Of a DNA stretch of 64,000 nt, positions 41,390-51,600 are shown in pieces. Position numbers and translations under genes: made by a program. The notes under the pieces are model-generated. The model was given only the letters and a program-made list of their open reading frames with translations, had not been told where the DNA came from and did not search any database. Source of the stretch: Mytilus edulis (Eukaryota; Mollusca; Bivalvia; Mytilida; Mytilidae); the NCBI RefSeq assembly GCF_963676685.1, contig NC_092350.1, forward strand, positions 9,467,307-9,531,306, in the 5' to 3' direction. Positions within the stretch are counted from its first letter, which is position 1, and each line of letters begins with the position of its first letter.

Positions 41390-42099
41390 TAAAATTTAAC
41401 TGCAGACTGTGGGTTTCCGCCTGTGTAATATAAACTGGAAGAAAGCAAGTCATTTTATAAGTAATATACAGAAAACAGGAAATATTTTTTTACAAAGTTT
41501 CCCTCTAGATACTAGCTTTTCAGTATGAAAGCTTCTGTTGAAGTTTGGTACAAATCTAGGATAGTTTAAAAAAAAGTTTAAAAAAGTTATTAAAAAATAT
41601 TTTAAACTTTAACCACTATGTGAATGTAATGTTTTCTGGCAGAAAAAAAGTAAGTCAATTTATCAGTAATCTACGGGAAAACAGGAAACAAATCTTTACA
41701 AAATTTACCTCTGGATACTATCTTATGGTCATAAATAAGCTTCAGTCACAGTTTTGAACAAATCCATGATAGTTTAAGAAAGTTGTTAATTTCCTTTATA
41801 ACTTTAACCACAGAGTGAATGCAATGTTAACTGGTTAACTGGCAAAAAAACTAAGTCCATTTTAAAATAAATCTCTGATGAACGGGATTTTTGTTTGGAC
41901 AAAATTTACTTCTGGATACTATTTTATGATCTTTAACAAGCTGCTCACCAAGTTTGGTAGAAATCCAATAAAAAAGTGATTAAAATTTCACAAACTTTAA
42001 CCATAGAGTGAATATTTGTGGACGTCGCCACCGGCACCGACGACGACGGAATGAAGGATCGCCATGTCTCGCTTTTGCGACAAAATTCACAGGCTCGAC
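41390..42099 (+). repeat. Tandem ~190-bp units ending in the GC-rich hairpin module
   Basis: Three units carry 'gtaatctacgggaaaacagg'-like, 'caaaatttacctctggatac' and 'aactttaaccacagagtgaat' segments. A CGCCACCGGCACCGACGACG stretch and a decayed hairpin at 42066-42099 (GTCTCGC...GGCTCGAC) close the repeat. The end module matches that at 500-579, although the tandem core is unrelated. Confidence 0.75.
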
Positions 42100-42162
42100 A
42101 AAAATGAACTAACCAAACAAAGTAACAATTGGTTATCGCTACAATCATTCATACCAAGATAT

Positions 42163-42190
42163 AAAACAGTATATATATATATATATATAT
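42163..42190. repeat. (AT)n microsatellite at a LINE 3' end
   Basis: About 13 AT units lie just beyond the 3' end of the minus-strand LINE fragment and are probably its tail. Confidence 0.85.
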
Positions 42191-42790
42191 CTTTATTCTC
42201 ACAAACCAAATTACAAAGGTATAGAGATAATTATACATATTTCAATACAATTACATAAATAAATAATGTACGAAAGTAGATAGAGGCATTCACATTTGTT
42301 CACCCAGAAAAGTTCAATTTGTTATTGATCTCCTTAATAAGTTTTCATAGTTCGTTCAGTTCTGTACATTTTTTTGAATTCATTAAGTCATAAAACTTCA
42401 ATGTGTTTGGTCTATTTCTATAGTAATATGCAATACATTTTTTTCTACAGTTATCAAAAGCTGAACAATTAAAGATGTAATGGTATTCATTACCAATGGT
42501 ATCTGAATTACACAATACACATTTTCTGTTTTCTCTTTCTATGATTTGCCATCTTCCAGTTTCTATTGGAAATTTCATGTTCAAAGTTCGAAATTTAAAA
42601 AATAAGGATATTTGCCTGTCATCCAAAATATCTAAATATTTCTCAAACTCCAAAGTATCTTTAAGTATATAAACGATAATTAATGCTTTTGGTGATTCCT
42701 GTAGACTTGCTAGCCATTTTTGTTTGAATTGATCTATTAAATTCTTTTTGATTGTTACATGTAGTCATATTTTATTTACAAAAAAGATAT
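42191..42790 (-). mobile_element. 5'-truncated LINE 3' end with a CCHC-type knuckle
   Basis: On the minus strand, a 102-aa stretch (42345-42653) reads ILDDRQISLFFKFRTLNMKF, then CVLCNSDTIGNEYHYIFNC. That is the C2HC knuckle (CxxC...H...C) common at the C-terminus of non-LTR retrotransposon proteins. About 150 nt of 3' UTR and an (AT)n tail follow. The catalytic domains are absent, as expected of 5' truncation. Confidence 0.75.
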
Positions 42791-43048
42791 TGTCCTATAC
42801 ATATAAATCACTTTGTTGGCTTGGATGACATAATGATCTAACATATAGAAATGATTTAATATCGTTAAATTGTTTGACATAATTAATTAACGCACTCATT
42901 AAACTAATTATCTTAGAATTGTTAATTGAAATCGACTGGATTCAAATCAGTGAAGCGTGGGTTGCATTGAATGACAGTCACAAGCTGACCAATGAATTGT
43001 TTTGACAAGAAACGTTATGGCTTATTATGAATAATCACCTTGAGTAGG

Positions 43049-43055
43049 TATAAAA
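43049..43055 (+). promoter_or_regulatory. TATA box of the homeobox gene
   Basis: TATAAAA lies 74 nt upstream of the ATG at 43123. An initiator-like TCATTG at 43079 is 30 nt downstream, the normal TATA-to-start distance. Confidence 0.7.
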
Positions 43056-43122
43056 CAGACAGACTGACTAGAGCAGCTCATTGTCAAAGTGTCTTCAAAC
43101 GGTTAACTACTAATATACAGAA

Positions 43123-43860
43123 ATGGCTTATCGACAGAACGCACAAACTAAGATGTCCTTCAGCATTGAAGAACTGTCAAAGAGTAGCAGAGTCATGAAT
43201 CCTGTCCGCACTGATGCAGTTGTCAACCACATCCACGATATATATCTACCAAACAGCAGCCAGACTGGTACAGTAGATATGGTGCGTCCACTTTCCAAAT
43301 CAGATCAACGTACTCAATACAAGAGGAAACGACAAGACTCCTTGCATTCTGATGATAACAGCTTCAGCTCTACAGACTCTGCATCAAGAGATTGTACTTC
43401 ATCTGGCTCATGCTCAGACGATTCAGTTAAGTCCGGCCAACAACCAAAGAGAGCCAGAACTGCCTACACAAACTCACAACTGATGGAACTAGAACTATAC
43501 TACAACAACAGGAAATACCTTCAGATTGAAGATCGGCCAGTGCTTGCTAAAAAACTCAAACTCAGTCAACATAAGATTAAATGGTGGTTTCAGAATCGAA
43601 GAATGAAAGAAAAGCGTCACATCAAGAGTACAAGCTACAACGGTTCACCAGAGTTATCACAGTTCGTTGGTGTAGGTAAACCTGGATCCAGAATGATTAC
43701 AACAATGGAATCCAATGGTAACCTCAGCCAGAAGTCATACTCACCATTTCCTATGGTCTCGCCTTATACGTATGGTATGGCACCGTTTGTGTATCCTGGT
43801 TATAGTCAGCAATTCTACAGCAGCGTATTACCACTGGCAGTGCAACATAACAGAAGTTGA
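43123..43860 (+). CDS. Single-exon homeodomain transcription factor, ANTP-like, divergent
   Basis: A 245-aa DNA-binding regulator. The homeodomain is residues 108-167, starting PKRARTAYTNSQLMELELYY and ending KWWFQNRRMKEKRHIK. WF.N.R is intact, with W48, F49, Q50, N51 and R53. Q50 predicts TAAT-type targets. Position 44 is K and position 47 is W, where most ANTP-class proteins have I or V, so recognition-helix contacts may differ. The N-terminal motif MSFSIEELSKS could be a co-repressor-type short motif. A Ser/Asp-rich linker precedes the homeodomain, and an aromatic/Pro tail (YSPFPMVSPYTYGMAPFVYPGYSQQFY) follows. No intron, a TATA promoter and AATAAA at 43955 make a compact complete gene. 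It is not TALE (no three-residue loop insertion). RTAYT..QL.ELE hints at a Hox3/zen-like or lineage-specific ANTP origin, but no orthologue is claimed. Confidence 0.93.
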   Translation: MAYRQNAQTKMSFSIEELSKSSRVMNPVRTDAVVNHIHDIYLPNSSQTGTVDMVRPLSKSDQRTQYKRKRQDSLHSDDNSFSSTDSASRDCTSSGSCSDDSVKSGQQPKRARTAYTNSQLMELELYYNNRKYLQIEDRPVLAKKLKLSQHKIKWWFQNRRMKEKRHIKSTSYNGSPELSQFVGVGKPGSRMITTMESNGNLSQKSYSPFPMVSPYTYGMAPFVYPGYSQQFYSSVLPLAVQHNRS

Positions 43861-43954
43861 TGATTTGAAACGAACTTTTGACACAATATGTGCTTCTACT
43901 TTGTTAAATAATGTACTAGTATTTACTTGTTATATTTGTTTTGTTAACGATGTA

Positions 43955-43960
43955 AATAAA
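43955..43960 (+). terminator. Poly(A) signal of the homeobox gene
   Basis: AATAAA lies 95 nt after the stop codon, in an AT-rich 3' UTR. Confidence 0.7.
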
Positions 43961-44575
43961 TGCAAAATAATTTATTTAATGCCTATCTTGTTTGTTTTAT
44001 TAAGGAAATAATTGAAACAATCAAATAAATAATGAAAATTAAAGGGATGTTAGGTATAAAAAGGAGAGTTTTTGTATCATTTAACAAAACTGCAACAACA
44101 AAAAATAGTAAAAAACCAACTGACATCTAGAGGTTAATATACGGCCTTCAACACTAGGTGTTTTCACAATATGTCAAATCGTAACTCAATTACAAAACAG
44201 TACATTTAATGGAGAGAAAGTGAATATCTGCTTCAACACATATAAAAAAGAACATATACTTGGTAATAAAAGACAAAACTGACAAGTTGTCTGTCTGACT
44301 TAGGGTTGAACATTTATTTTTTCTTGAACGCGTCCTTCATTCGACGATGATATCTTTATAACAGAACGTACAGAGATACTATTATAGAGGAAGCAATTTC
44401 CCACTTTATAATTACAACAAACTCGTAGTACAGACAGAATACCGCATCAAAGAATGCTTGTTTACAGAAAGTAAATACGAAGCCATGAGCATGCTGTTAT
44501 ATAATGAAAACACACAGTTATGCCCTAAAGTATCATCATACGGGTTCAATAACATTAACAGTACTATTTTTTTTT
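43961..44575. other. Intergenic; nothing recognised
   Basis: AT-rich spacer between the homeobox gene and the satellite. No ORF, RNA gene or repeat family could be supported. Confidence 0.4.
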
Positions 44576-44619
44576 GCACCAGATGCGCATTTCGACAATA
44601 AATAACTCTTCAGTATGGC
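44576..44619 (-). ncRNA. Hammerhead relic at the edge of the GATATC satellite
   Basis: The minus strand keeps CUGAAGA, GAAA, the UGCGCA helix III, the UC cleavage site and the UGGUGC strand. The opposite helix I strand (GCCAUA) and stem II (GUUA/UGUC) have mismatches. It belongs to the same subfamily as the 353-bp array and is probably inactive. Confidence 0.75.
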
Positions 44620-44644
44620 AAGCCGTTTTACTATTTATTCGAAT

Positions 44645-45450
44645 TTCAAGATATCTCATATATATAAGATATCTTATATAACATATAAAATATCTCTTTT
44701 ATTATATAAGATATCTTATATGATTTCATTTTTATAAGATATTGTATATGTTATATGAGATATCTTATATATTATATAAGATATCTCATATACCTTATAA
44801 GATATCTTATAAAGTATATGAATTATCTTATTAATATTTTTTTATATAAGATATCTTATATAATTGATAAGATATCTTCTAAAGTTTTAAAGATATCTTA
44901 TATTGTTTATAAGATATCTCATATAGTTTAAAAGATATCTTATACAATTTATGAGATATCTTATAAATGAAATCATATAAGATATCTTATAAAGTATATG
45001 AGATATCTTATAGACTATATAAGATATCTTGTAAACTATATAAGATATCTTATAAACTTATATAATATATCTTTTAAACTATATAAGATATCTTATATAA
45101 TATATAAGATATCTGATATTATAAATGAGATATCTTATATAATCTGTTTTTTATAAAATATCTTATATAATATAGCAGGATCTTATATAGTTTATAAGAT
45201 ATCTTCTAATGTTTATAAGATATCTCATATATTATATAAGATATCTTCTAAAGTTTATAAGATATCTTATAAATATTTTTTTATATAAGATATCTTGTAT
45301 ATTTAATAAGATATCTCATATAATAAATAAGATATCTTATAAAGTTTATATAGTTTATAAAATATCTTATAAACTTAAGAAGATATCTTACAAAGAAAAG
45401 TATATGAGATATCTTATAAACTATACAAGATATCTCATAAACTATTAAAG
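44645..45450. repeat. GATATC-rich palindromic satellite
   Basis: About 800 bp contain many copies of the palindrome AAGATATCTTATA or AAGATATCTCATA, with typical spacing of about 18-22 bp. Almost every unit can pair with its neighbours on the same strand. Reading frames over it (runs of Ile, Tyr and Lys) are low-complexity artefacts. It begins right after a hammerhead relic. Confidence 0.9.
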
Positions 45451-45799
45451 ATAATTCAAGTCGGACTATAAAAGGAAGCCTTTTTGTTGATAGCTGAACT
45501 TGTAAGTAAATATATCTTATATATGTGTATATTGTACAAATTAAAGAAGGAAAGAAGAAAAAGGAAATAATTTTCAGAATCTAAAGGATTATGGGTAATC
45601 TTATTGTTTGTACACTAAAATGGAAAAAATGTAATGTCATTTGTTGAATTTCTTTTGTTTTAGAACATTTTAAACCAACCTCAATGTTTTAGTGTACGCT
45701 TTTGATAATATAATACAGAATGCATTTATTTAGATTCTGAAAAGGTGAATTAAACAGGCGATAGTAGAAATGATTAAAATGAGGAGATAAGGTATGGTA

Positions 45800-46310
45800 T
45801 GATTGCCAATGAGACAGCTATCCATCAAAGTTCAAATAAAGTGGATGTAAGCAATTATGGGCTACCGTACATCCTATAACAATGAAAAAATCCATAATGT
45901 ATAGTTGACTGTATATATAGTTCAGTCTGTGGTTAAACATTTTTTTATTTAAGAAATAATTCATGAAAGCCATAGATTTGTTGGAAATTTACACCTGGCC
46001 TTGGTTGTGATATTTTATACTGAGCGTTAGCGGATGAAACAACTCTCCACAAGAGACCAAATGAAACAGAAATTAAGACCTACAGGTCACCATACAGCCT
46101 TCAAGAATGAGCAAAGTCCATACCACAGTTGGCTATAAACATGATAAATCACAAATTTTGAAGAATTCAAACGAGAAAACTGACAGCCTAGTTAATGTAC
46201 AAAACAAATAACTAATAAAAAAACCAATTATGTTACACAGGAACAAGTAGCACCCACTGAACTACAGGCTCCTTACTTGGGACAGGCACATACATACAGA
46301 ATATTAGATG
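45800..46310 (+). repeat. 'gccaatgagacagctatcc' repeat, two overlapping fragments
   Basis: 'ggtatgattgccaatgagac' at about 45795 starts one fragment. A second, from about 46030 ('aacaactctccacaagagac'), runs through 'gagcaaagtccatacc' and 'caggctccttacttgggaca'. Same family as 7285-7690. Confidence 0.7.
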
Positions 46311-47344
46311 GATACAAATAGAAATACATATATAACAAAAGCACAAAGTGGACATGGATTGGTAATTGTACATCCAACAACAAAAAGACAGTAAGTAAAG
46401 ATCTGAGAGTACTTGCAGTTACTGACAGCTGGTTCAATTGAGAATTTTATCAGGGCTTTTCCAGGCACTTTTTTAAAAATTTGATGGGTGGTGGTAATTT
46501 AAGAAGACTGCTTGAACATTTAAATGAAATATCCAAATTAAAATGTATGCATGGTGGGGTAAAAATAAAATGCCTTCCTCCTCCCCCCACCCCATATATT
46601 TATTTTTGGAACAGCTCTCACATTGTTGTTTACATTTAAGCAAAAGCGACATTCATATTAGAAGTAAAATAAAACTTTCATTATGTATGCTAAAATAAGA
46701 TAATACTTATAACAATAAATAATTATTTTTTATCCCTTCAGATGGATGAAGAAGCATTCAAAAAGTAAAGCATTTAGAAGATAGAACATTCAAATATTAT
46801 TTGTTACTACTTCAGTTACTTATCAAATGTTAATTGTTGAAAATATTCTTAAATATAAATATAATGGAATTTCAAGTTGGAAAGTGTTTTTTTTTATTTT
46901 ACATTTGGTGATATATGTCTTTGATAGGGACAATTTTTTAGTCATTAGCTGATTATTTTTAGATGATGATAAACCTACAAGGGACATAACTTGAAGAATG
47001 AACATTGTAAAATAGCTTGTTTGTATTGAATTGTTGTTTGGTATACATTTGGTTTTGCATAGTTTGTTTTACAATTTCGAATTCGACTTCCTTTCAAACA
47101 TTGAAATAAGATTAAGATTGACATATATGTAATGATGGTTGAATTTTGATGAATGCTAAACACCAAGCTGCAAATATTACATACATATTCAGGATGATAA
47201 CAGGTACATTAAACATGCATATGAGGTAGCTGTTAATCAGTTATAACCTACAAGTCAATTTATTGATGTTTAACTCACTTTTACCCTACTTTTAAGATGA
47301 AGAACCAGAGAAACATCTTCAAATAGAGATGATCAAGAAAAAAA
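46311..47344. other. Intergenic; no gene supported
   Basis: AT-rich with no clear repeat. An acceptor-like 'cttcag' followed by a nine-codon frame at 46741-46767 was noted but is too short to call. Confidence 0.35.
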
Positions 47345-47590
47345 GGATGTTGTATTATCACGTTTATATCACGTGGTATATATTTAACGTGAGTATCATG
47401 TTGTATTATCACGTTGATATCGTGGGGCATTATACACAACGTGAATATCACGCGTGACCAACATTTTGTCCACGTTGTGCTCACAACGTGAATATCACGT
47501 TTCTGCTCGTTTCACGTTCTACTCATGTGGTGTGGACAACGTGAATATCACGTGATTCTAATGTTAAAATCACGTTGGAAAAAATGCCTG
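47345..47590. repeat. Cluster of AACGTGAATATCACGT-type palindromes
   Basis: At least seven imperfect copies of 'aacgtgaatatcacg' or its reverse occur in 245 bp, spaced irregularly (about 30-65 bp). Several create CACGTG or CACGTT E-box-like cores. It could be a decayed minisatellite or a binding-site cluster. Confidence 0.6.
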
Positions 47591-49139
47591 TGTATAACTC
47601 ACCTTTTTGTTATTATAAAACACCAATGCAACCACGCATCACATATTGCATGATAGGACCCGACACTATTTTAGTATTTCGGCAGTTAAGCTTATGATGA
47701 TAATTTTATGGTGCATTATTTTAATATAATCAAAAATGAAAATTATTAATGTATAATTTGATATATTCATATATTTTAATTCTTCGTCGATAGATCTAGT
47801 TATCATGACAGATTAAACAAACTTATTAGTAAAGGTTATTTTACCAATGTTGTAGTTAAATCTTTGAATATAGTTTAAATTGGCACTAATATCGATTTTG
47901 TCATCAGCAAGTTAAAACATAACTAAATTTGTATTCTTTTCAAACCGGATGTATAAAGACACACACGTACATTTTTACCTATAAAGAGGTAAATTCCTAA
48001 CTATCCTACTGCCTGTCGATACATTTATTTTTGGCATTGCACAAGTAATGTCTTTTTTTACTGTCCATAACGTTAAAATACTAAATCCCTGGGTTGGGGT
48101 TTAGTTTATTTTAGTCTCTGATGCATGATTTTTATATTATTATTAATTTTTTTGGCTTTTAACTACCTGTGTCAGTAACTGCAAGTACTCTCAAATCGTA
48201 CTTTCTTGTTAATATGACCTGTTGATACTATTTGTAATGCTTTTTTGTTATTTAATGTTAATTTAATGTATCCGATCTACATACCATCTTTGATTGTTTT
48301 GAATTACTACACATTTCCACTTCTCCTTTTATACTGTTCCGGCACCTGTACATGACGAACACGAAGTTTTATCGAGCAACAATTTTATAGTTTTTTTGTT
48401 GATATTCACCCACATGAACCAAGTTTTAAATTAGTTTTATTGATACATGTATACAAGAAATTTCGTGGTATTCCTAAACGGTAAATTATACAGACATCTC
48501 TTTCATTACTTGGTAAGAGAGCTACAAAAAAATATTTTGAAAACTAATATTTGCAAAGAATATTTCCATATACGAGTGGTAAAGTCAGAAGTAAAATAAA
48601 GTTGAAATATTAAGATTTATAGAAAAATATGATAGTAAGTAAGGAATTATTTTTGTTCCCTCAATTGGTTACATTGAATATATTGGGAGACCAGTCAGCA
48701 TGTTTTCATGGTTCACTACCGAAAGTACCGATAAAAACTTTATGGTACGCATTTTTAGGCTTATAAAAGTAGGAAGGGACACTTAGAACTCAATTATATT
48801 TGTTAAAATTGAGGTACTGATTGGTTGCCTCACAGCGACAACTTTTTTTTTTTAATCTTAATTGATTTATAACAGATTTTTTTTTAAAATAAAATACAAA
48901 TTGGTGGAAAGGACATAGGGCCATTCCTTACCTTCTTTTTTGTTTAGTCATATTCTCTCTATCTGTGACTGATAGACAGTACTTGAATTTTACCACATGT
49001 TCTGTTTTCAGCTATGGTGATCATGTTGGTTGGTAGATCATCGGACATATATTTTCTCAGCTAAATAGTCTTAAAAAGATTGTGGCCAAGTAAAGTTCTA
49101 CACTTATTGACCAAATTAGAATTTTGTTAAACCGACGAT
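47591..49139. other. Intergenic; nothing recognised
   Basis: Low-complexity AT-rich sequence, T-rich on the plus strand in places. No exon, RNA or repeat family could be supported. Confidence 0.4.
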
Positions 49140-49285
49140 TTGATTTGATTTGATTTTTGACCTTCGATAGGAAAACTGACAATCCTAGTCAATTAAGACT
49201 GGAGTCGAGTGCACTCACAACCTCAGTGTTGACTTGCCAGTGATTACAGTAGTAATTACTTGACCACTCGGCCATCGAGGCCCCA
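49140..49285 (-). repeat. tRNA-derived SINE
   Basis: On the minus strand the head reads GGGGCCTCGATGGCCGAGTG, with an A-box-like TGGCCGAGTGG (49264-49274 region). A B-box-like segment (GTGCACTCGACTCC, near 49201-49214) follows, then body 'gactaggattgtcagttttc'. The tRNA-like arms are degenerate, so this is a SINE promoter rather than a tRNA gene. Body sequence recurs at 41221-41312 and, weakly, near 4280-4320. Confidence 0.75.
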
Positions 49286-49387
49286 GTTTGTCGACGACGA
49301 AAGACAACACATGACTAGTGAGAGCAATGAGTGTGAGCTTACTATGGTTGTTTACAAATTATCTCTTTATTTTACAGTTCTATAGAT

Positions 49388-49625
49388 ATATGTGGTATAA
49401 GTGCCATTGAGACAACTCTCCATCCAAGTAACAATTTATAAAAGTAAACCATCATAGGTAAAAGTACGGCCTTCACCACCTAGCCTTGGCTTACACCGTA
49501 CAACAAACTACAAAGGGCCCCAAAAATAACTAGTATACAATTCAAACGGAAAAACCAACGGTCTAATCTATATAAAAACAAGAAACGAGAAACACTTATG
49601 AACCACATAAACAGACGACAACCAC
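49388..49625 (+). repeat. Diverged subtype of the 'gagacaactctcc' family
   Basis: 'tgccattgagacaactctcc' leads into 'aagtacggccttcaccac', 'caaagggccccaaaaataac', 'acggaaaaaccaacggtcta' and 'acagacgacaaccactg'. Clearly related to 7285-7690 but a distinct subfamily. Confidence 0.7.
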
Positions 49626-50384
49626 TGTAATCAGATTCTATAAATGTAACAATTTTTAATATGTATATGAGAAATACTTTATATTTACGACTATTTTCTA
49701 TTTCAAGGCATGGCGGCCATGTTACATAGTACAGTATATGATTATGATAATGTGTTTGGCTTCAACGAGTTTTTGTACCTTTTAGTCTTGGTAAGAGAAA
49801 ATCATAAACGTTTATTAGATGACATAGTATATAACAATAAATTTAGTACAGGAAAAGCACATAACAAATCTAAGATAACAATTTACATGTATAACATCAT
49901 AAAATAAACAAAGCTGTCCAATACAAATATTTTTACGCTAAATCGGTAGTGCGTGGAACTGCTTCTAGATGAATAGATAATTGTCTACACAACTCATTAC
50001 AGAATTGTACTGAAAAAAATAAAATAGTTAAAATATATCATGATTTTTGTTTGTACTGAAAAAATTGAAAAGAGAGATATAAGGTATTCAAATATTATCC
50101 AAACTTTCTCTGAAATCACAAAGACATGAGAATAATTTTGAATAGAACATAACAAATTTCTCATCGGTTTACATACTAGTCTAGAAAAGAAACGATACAA
50201 GGCTATGCATTTGGCATACATAATGGAATTGGATACGCATTACCGAGCTTAAATGTGTCTTGTTTTTTCCCACCAAATCCATTATATACAAGGGAAAAAC
50301 ACGCAAATTATTTTGTTTGTAATTTATTAATTTTAGATATCTCCTTTTTACCAAGTCGATATTTCAACTTAAAAATTGAATTAT
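49626..50384. other. Intergenic; no gene supported
   Basis: AT-rich spacer. A frame beginning MAAMLHSTVYDYDNVFG at 49710 follows an acceptor-like 'tttcaag' but has no recognisable domain or donor, so it is not called. Confidence 0.35.
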
Positions 50385-50612
50385 GCCAAATACGGCTAAG
50401 GTAATCTATGCCTGGGATAAGAAAATCCTTAGTATTTCGAATAACTCATACTTTTGCAAACAGCATAAAAAATTACCATATAATTGATATTCATGTCAAC
50501 TTCGAAGTGCTTACTATTGGGCTGGTGATTCCCTCGGAGACGAAACGTCCACCAGCTGGGCAACAACACAGTGATGTAAATAGTTATCAAATTGCCAGGA
50601 TTATAATTTAAT

Positions 50613-50656
50613 ACGCCAGAGGCGCGTTTCGTCTACATACGACTAATTAGTGAGAC
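50613..50656 (-). ncRNA. Decayed hammerhead
   Basis: Keeps GAAAC, a GCGC helix III and a UC cleavage site, but the CUGANGA core has become CUAAUUA and helix I has a mismatch. Not expected to cleave. Confidence 0.65.
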
Positions 50657-51049
50657 TCAAATCAAAACAGTTAAAAAACCAAAACAAGTGCAAAATTAAA
50701 GAGCATTGATGACTCAACATTCAAAAAAAGGTAACGCCAAATACGGATAAGGTAATCTATGTCTGGGATAAGAAAATCCTTAGTATTTCGAATAATTCAT
50801 ATCAGTCCCCGCGGGTATCTTCAGCTCAGTAGTCAGTATTACGGTACTGACATGATTTAACAAACTTTTCTAAAATTATCCGTTTATAAATTTTGAAATT
50901 ATTAAGAAACTAAGGTTTCAACTTCCTCAGGCAAAGTTGACTTCATATAAATTTGGCTACTTATTTTAGTTTTTTGTCATATAGCGCTTCAACGGGTTCG
51001 GTACTTTATACTACTTATATATCTTCGGATTTCAAATGTTTGGCTTTGA

Positions 51050-51091
51050 GCGTTCCTGATGAAGGTAAATCTAGAAAAGCGCTTCGGACGC
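51050..51091 (+). ncRNA. Hammerhead ribozyme on the plus strand, canonical core
   Basis: Plus-strand parse: helix I strand GCGUUC, core CUGAUGA (51056-51062), short stem II (AGG...UCU, loop UAAA), core GAAA (51074-51077), helix III AG-CG-CU with A15.1-U16.1, C17 at 51085, then helix I strand GGACGC. Helix I is six pairs with one G-U. Compared with the array copies, helix III and helix I have changed on both sides while pairing is kept. Predicted cleavage follows C51085. The 20-nt hairpin at 50832-50851 lies about 198 nt upstream, the same spacing as in the 353-bp units. Stem II is short, which may limit activity. Confidence 0.88.
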
Positions 51092-51478
51092 ATGAAATTA
51101 TTAAACGTGTTGATATCCATTTTTGAAAACAGTAAATTGTATAAAAAAATACCACATAATTGATATTCATGTCAACACCGAAAAGCTGACTACTGGGCTG
51201 GTGATTCCCTCGGGGACGAAACGTCCACCAGCAGTGGCAACGACACAGTGATTTAAATAGTTATCAAAGATACCAAGCTTTAGCGCTATAAAACCAGGTT
51301 CAATCCACCATTTTCTACATTTGAAAATGCCTGTACAAAGTTAGGAATATGACAGTTGTTGTCCATGCGTTTGATGTGTTTTATCATTTGATTTTGCCAT
51401 TTGATTAGGGACTTTCCGTTTTAAATTTTCCTCGGAGTTCAGTATTTTTGTGATTTTACTTTTTTTTTATAATTTGAT

Positions 51479-51522
51479 ACGCCAGACTCGCGTTTCGTCT
51501 ACATAAGACTCACCAGTGACGC
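51479..51522 (-). ncRNA. Near-intact hammerhead on the minus strand
   Basis: Helix I GCGUCA/UGGCGU (paired, with wobbles), core CUGGUGA (A6 changed to G), stem II GUCU/AGAC, GAAA, helix III with one mismatch (CG.CG to CG.AG), cleavage after UC. The A6 change and weak helix III predict reduced or lost activity. Confidence 0.75.
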
Positions 51523-51600
51523 TCAGATCAAAACAATTAAAAAGCCAAAATAAGTGCAAAGTTGACGAGCACTTATCATAGCTTCTTTATTGTGACTTAC

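Larger units (their letters stand above)
50385..51560. repeat. Composite retrozyme-like locus with copies in both orientations
   Basis: 'gccaaatacggctaaggtaa' followed by 'gcctgggataagaaaatcct' occurs at 50385 and again at 50733 (348-bp spacing). Hairpin/rod modules like those of the 353-bp array lie near 50495-50575 and 51170-51255 (minus-oriented) and at 50832-50851 (plus-oriented). Hammerheads lie at 50613 (minus, decayed), 51050 (plus, intact) and 51479 (minus, nearly intact). A different common mussel repeat ('ctacatttgaaaatgcctgt' to 'cagtatttttgtgatttta') is embedded at about 51305-51460. Confidence 0.8.

Noticed and set aside
45209..45448. Protein rich in Ile, Tyr and Lys
   Set aside because: It is the GATATC satellite in translation; no gene signals.
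46741..46767. Terminal exon reading MDEEAFKK after a CAG acceptor
   Set aside because: Only nine codons and no partner exon nearby.
49261..49285. tRNA gene
   Set aside because: A-box-like and B-box-like sequence is present, but the cloverleaf arms do not form; it is a SINE head.
51198..51231. CUGGUGA...TCCC/GGGA...CGAAAC segment read as a hammerhead core on the plus strand
   Set aside because: It looks like a core with A6 changed to G. But CUGGUG pairs with the nearby CACCAG, no U16.1-H17 cleavage step follows in a type I or type III order, and the array version has lost GAAA altogether. The genuine ribozymes are elsewhere in the unit.
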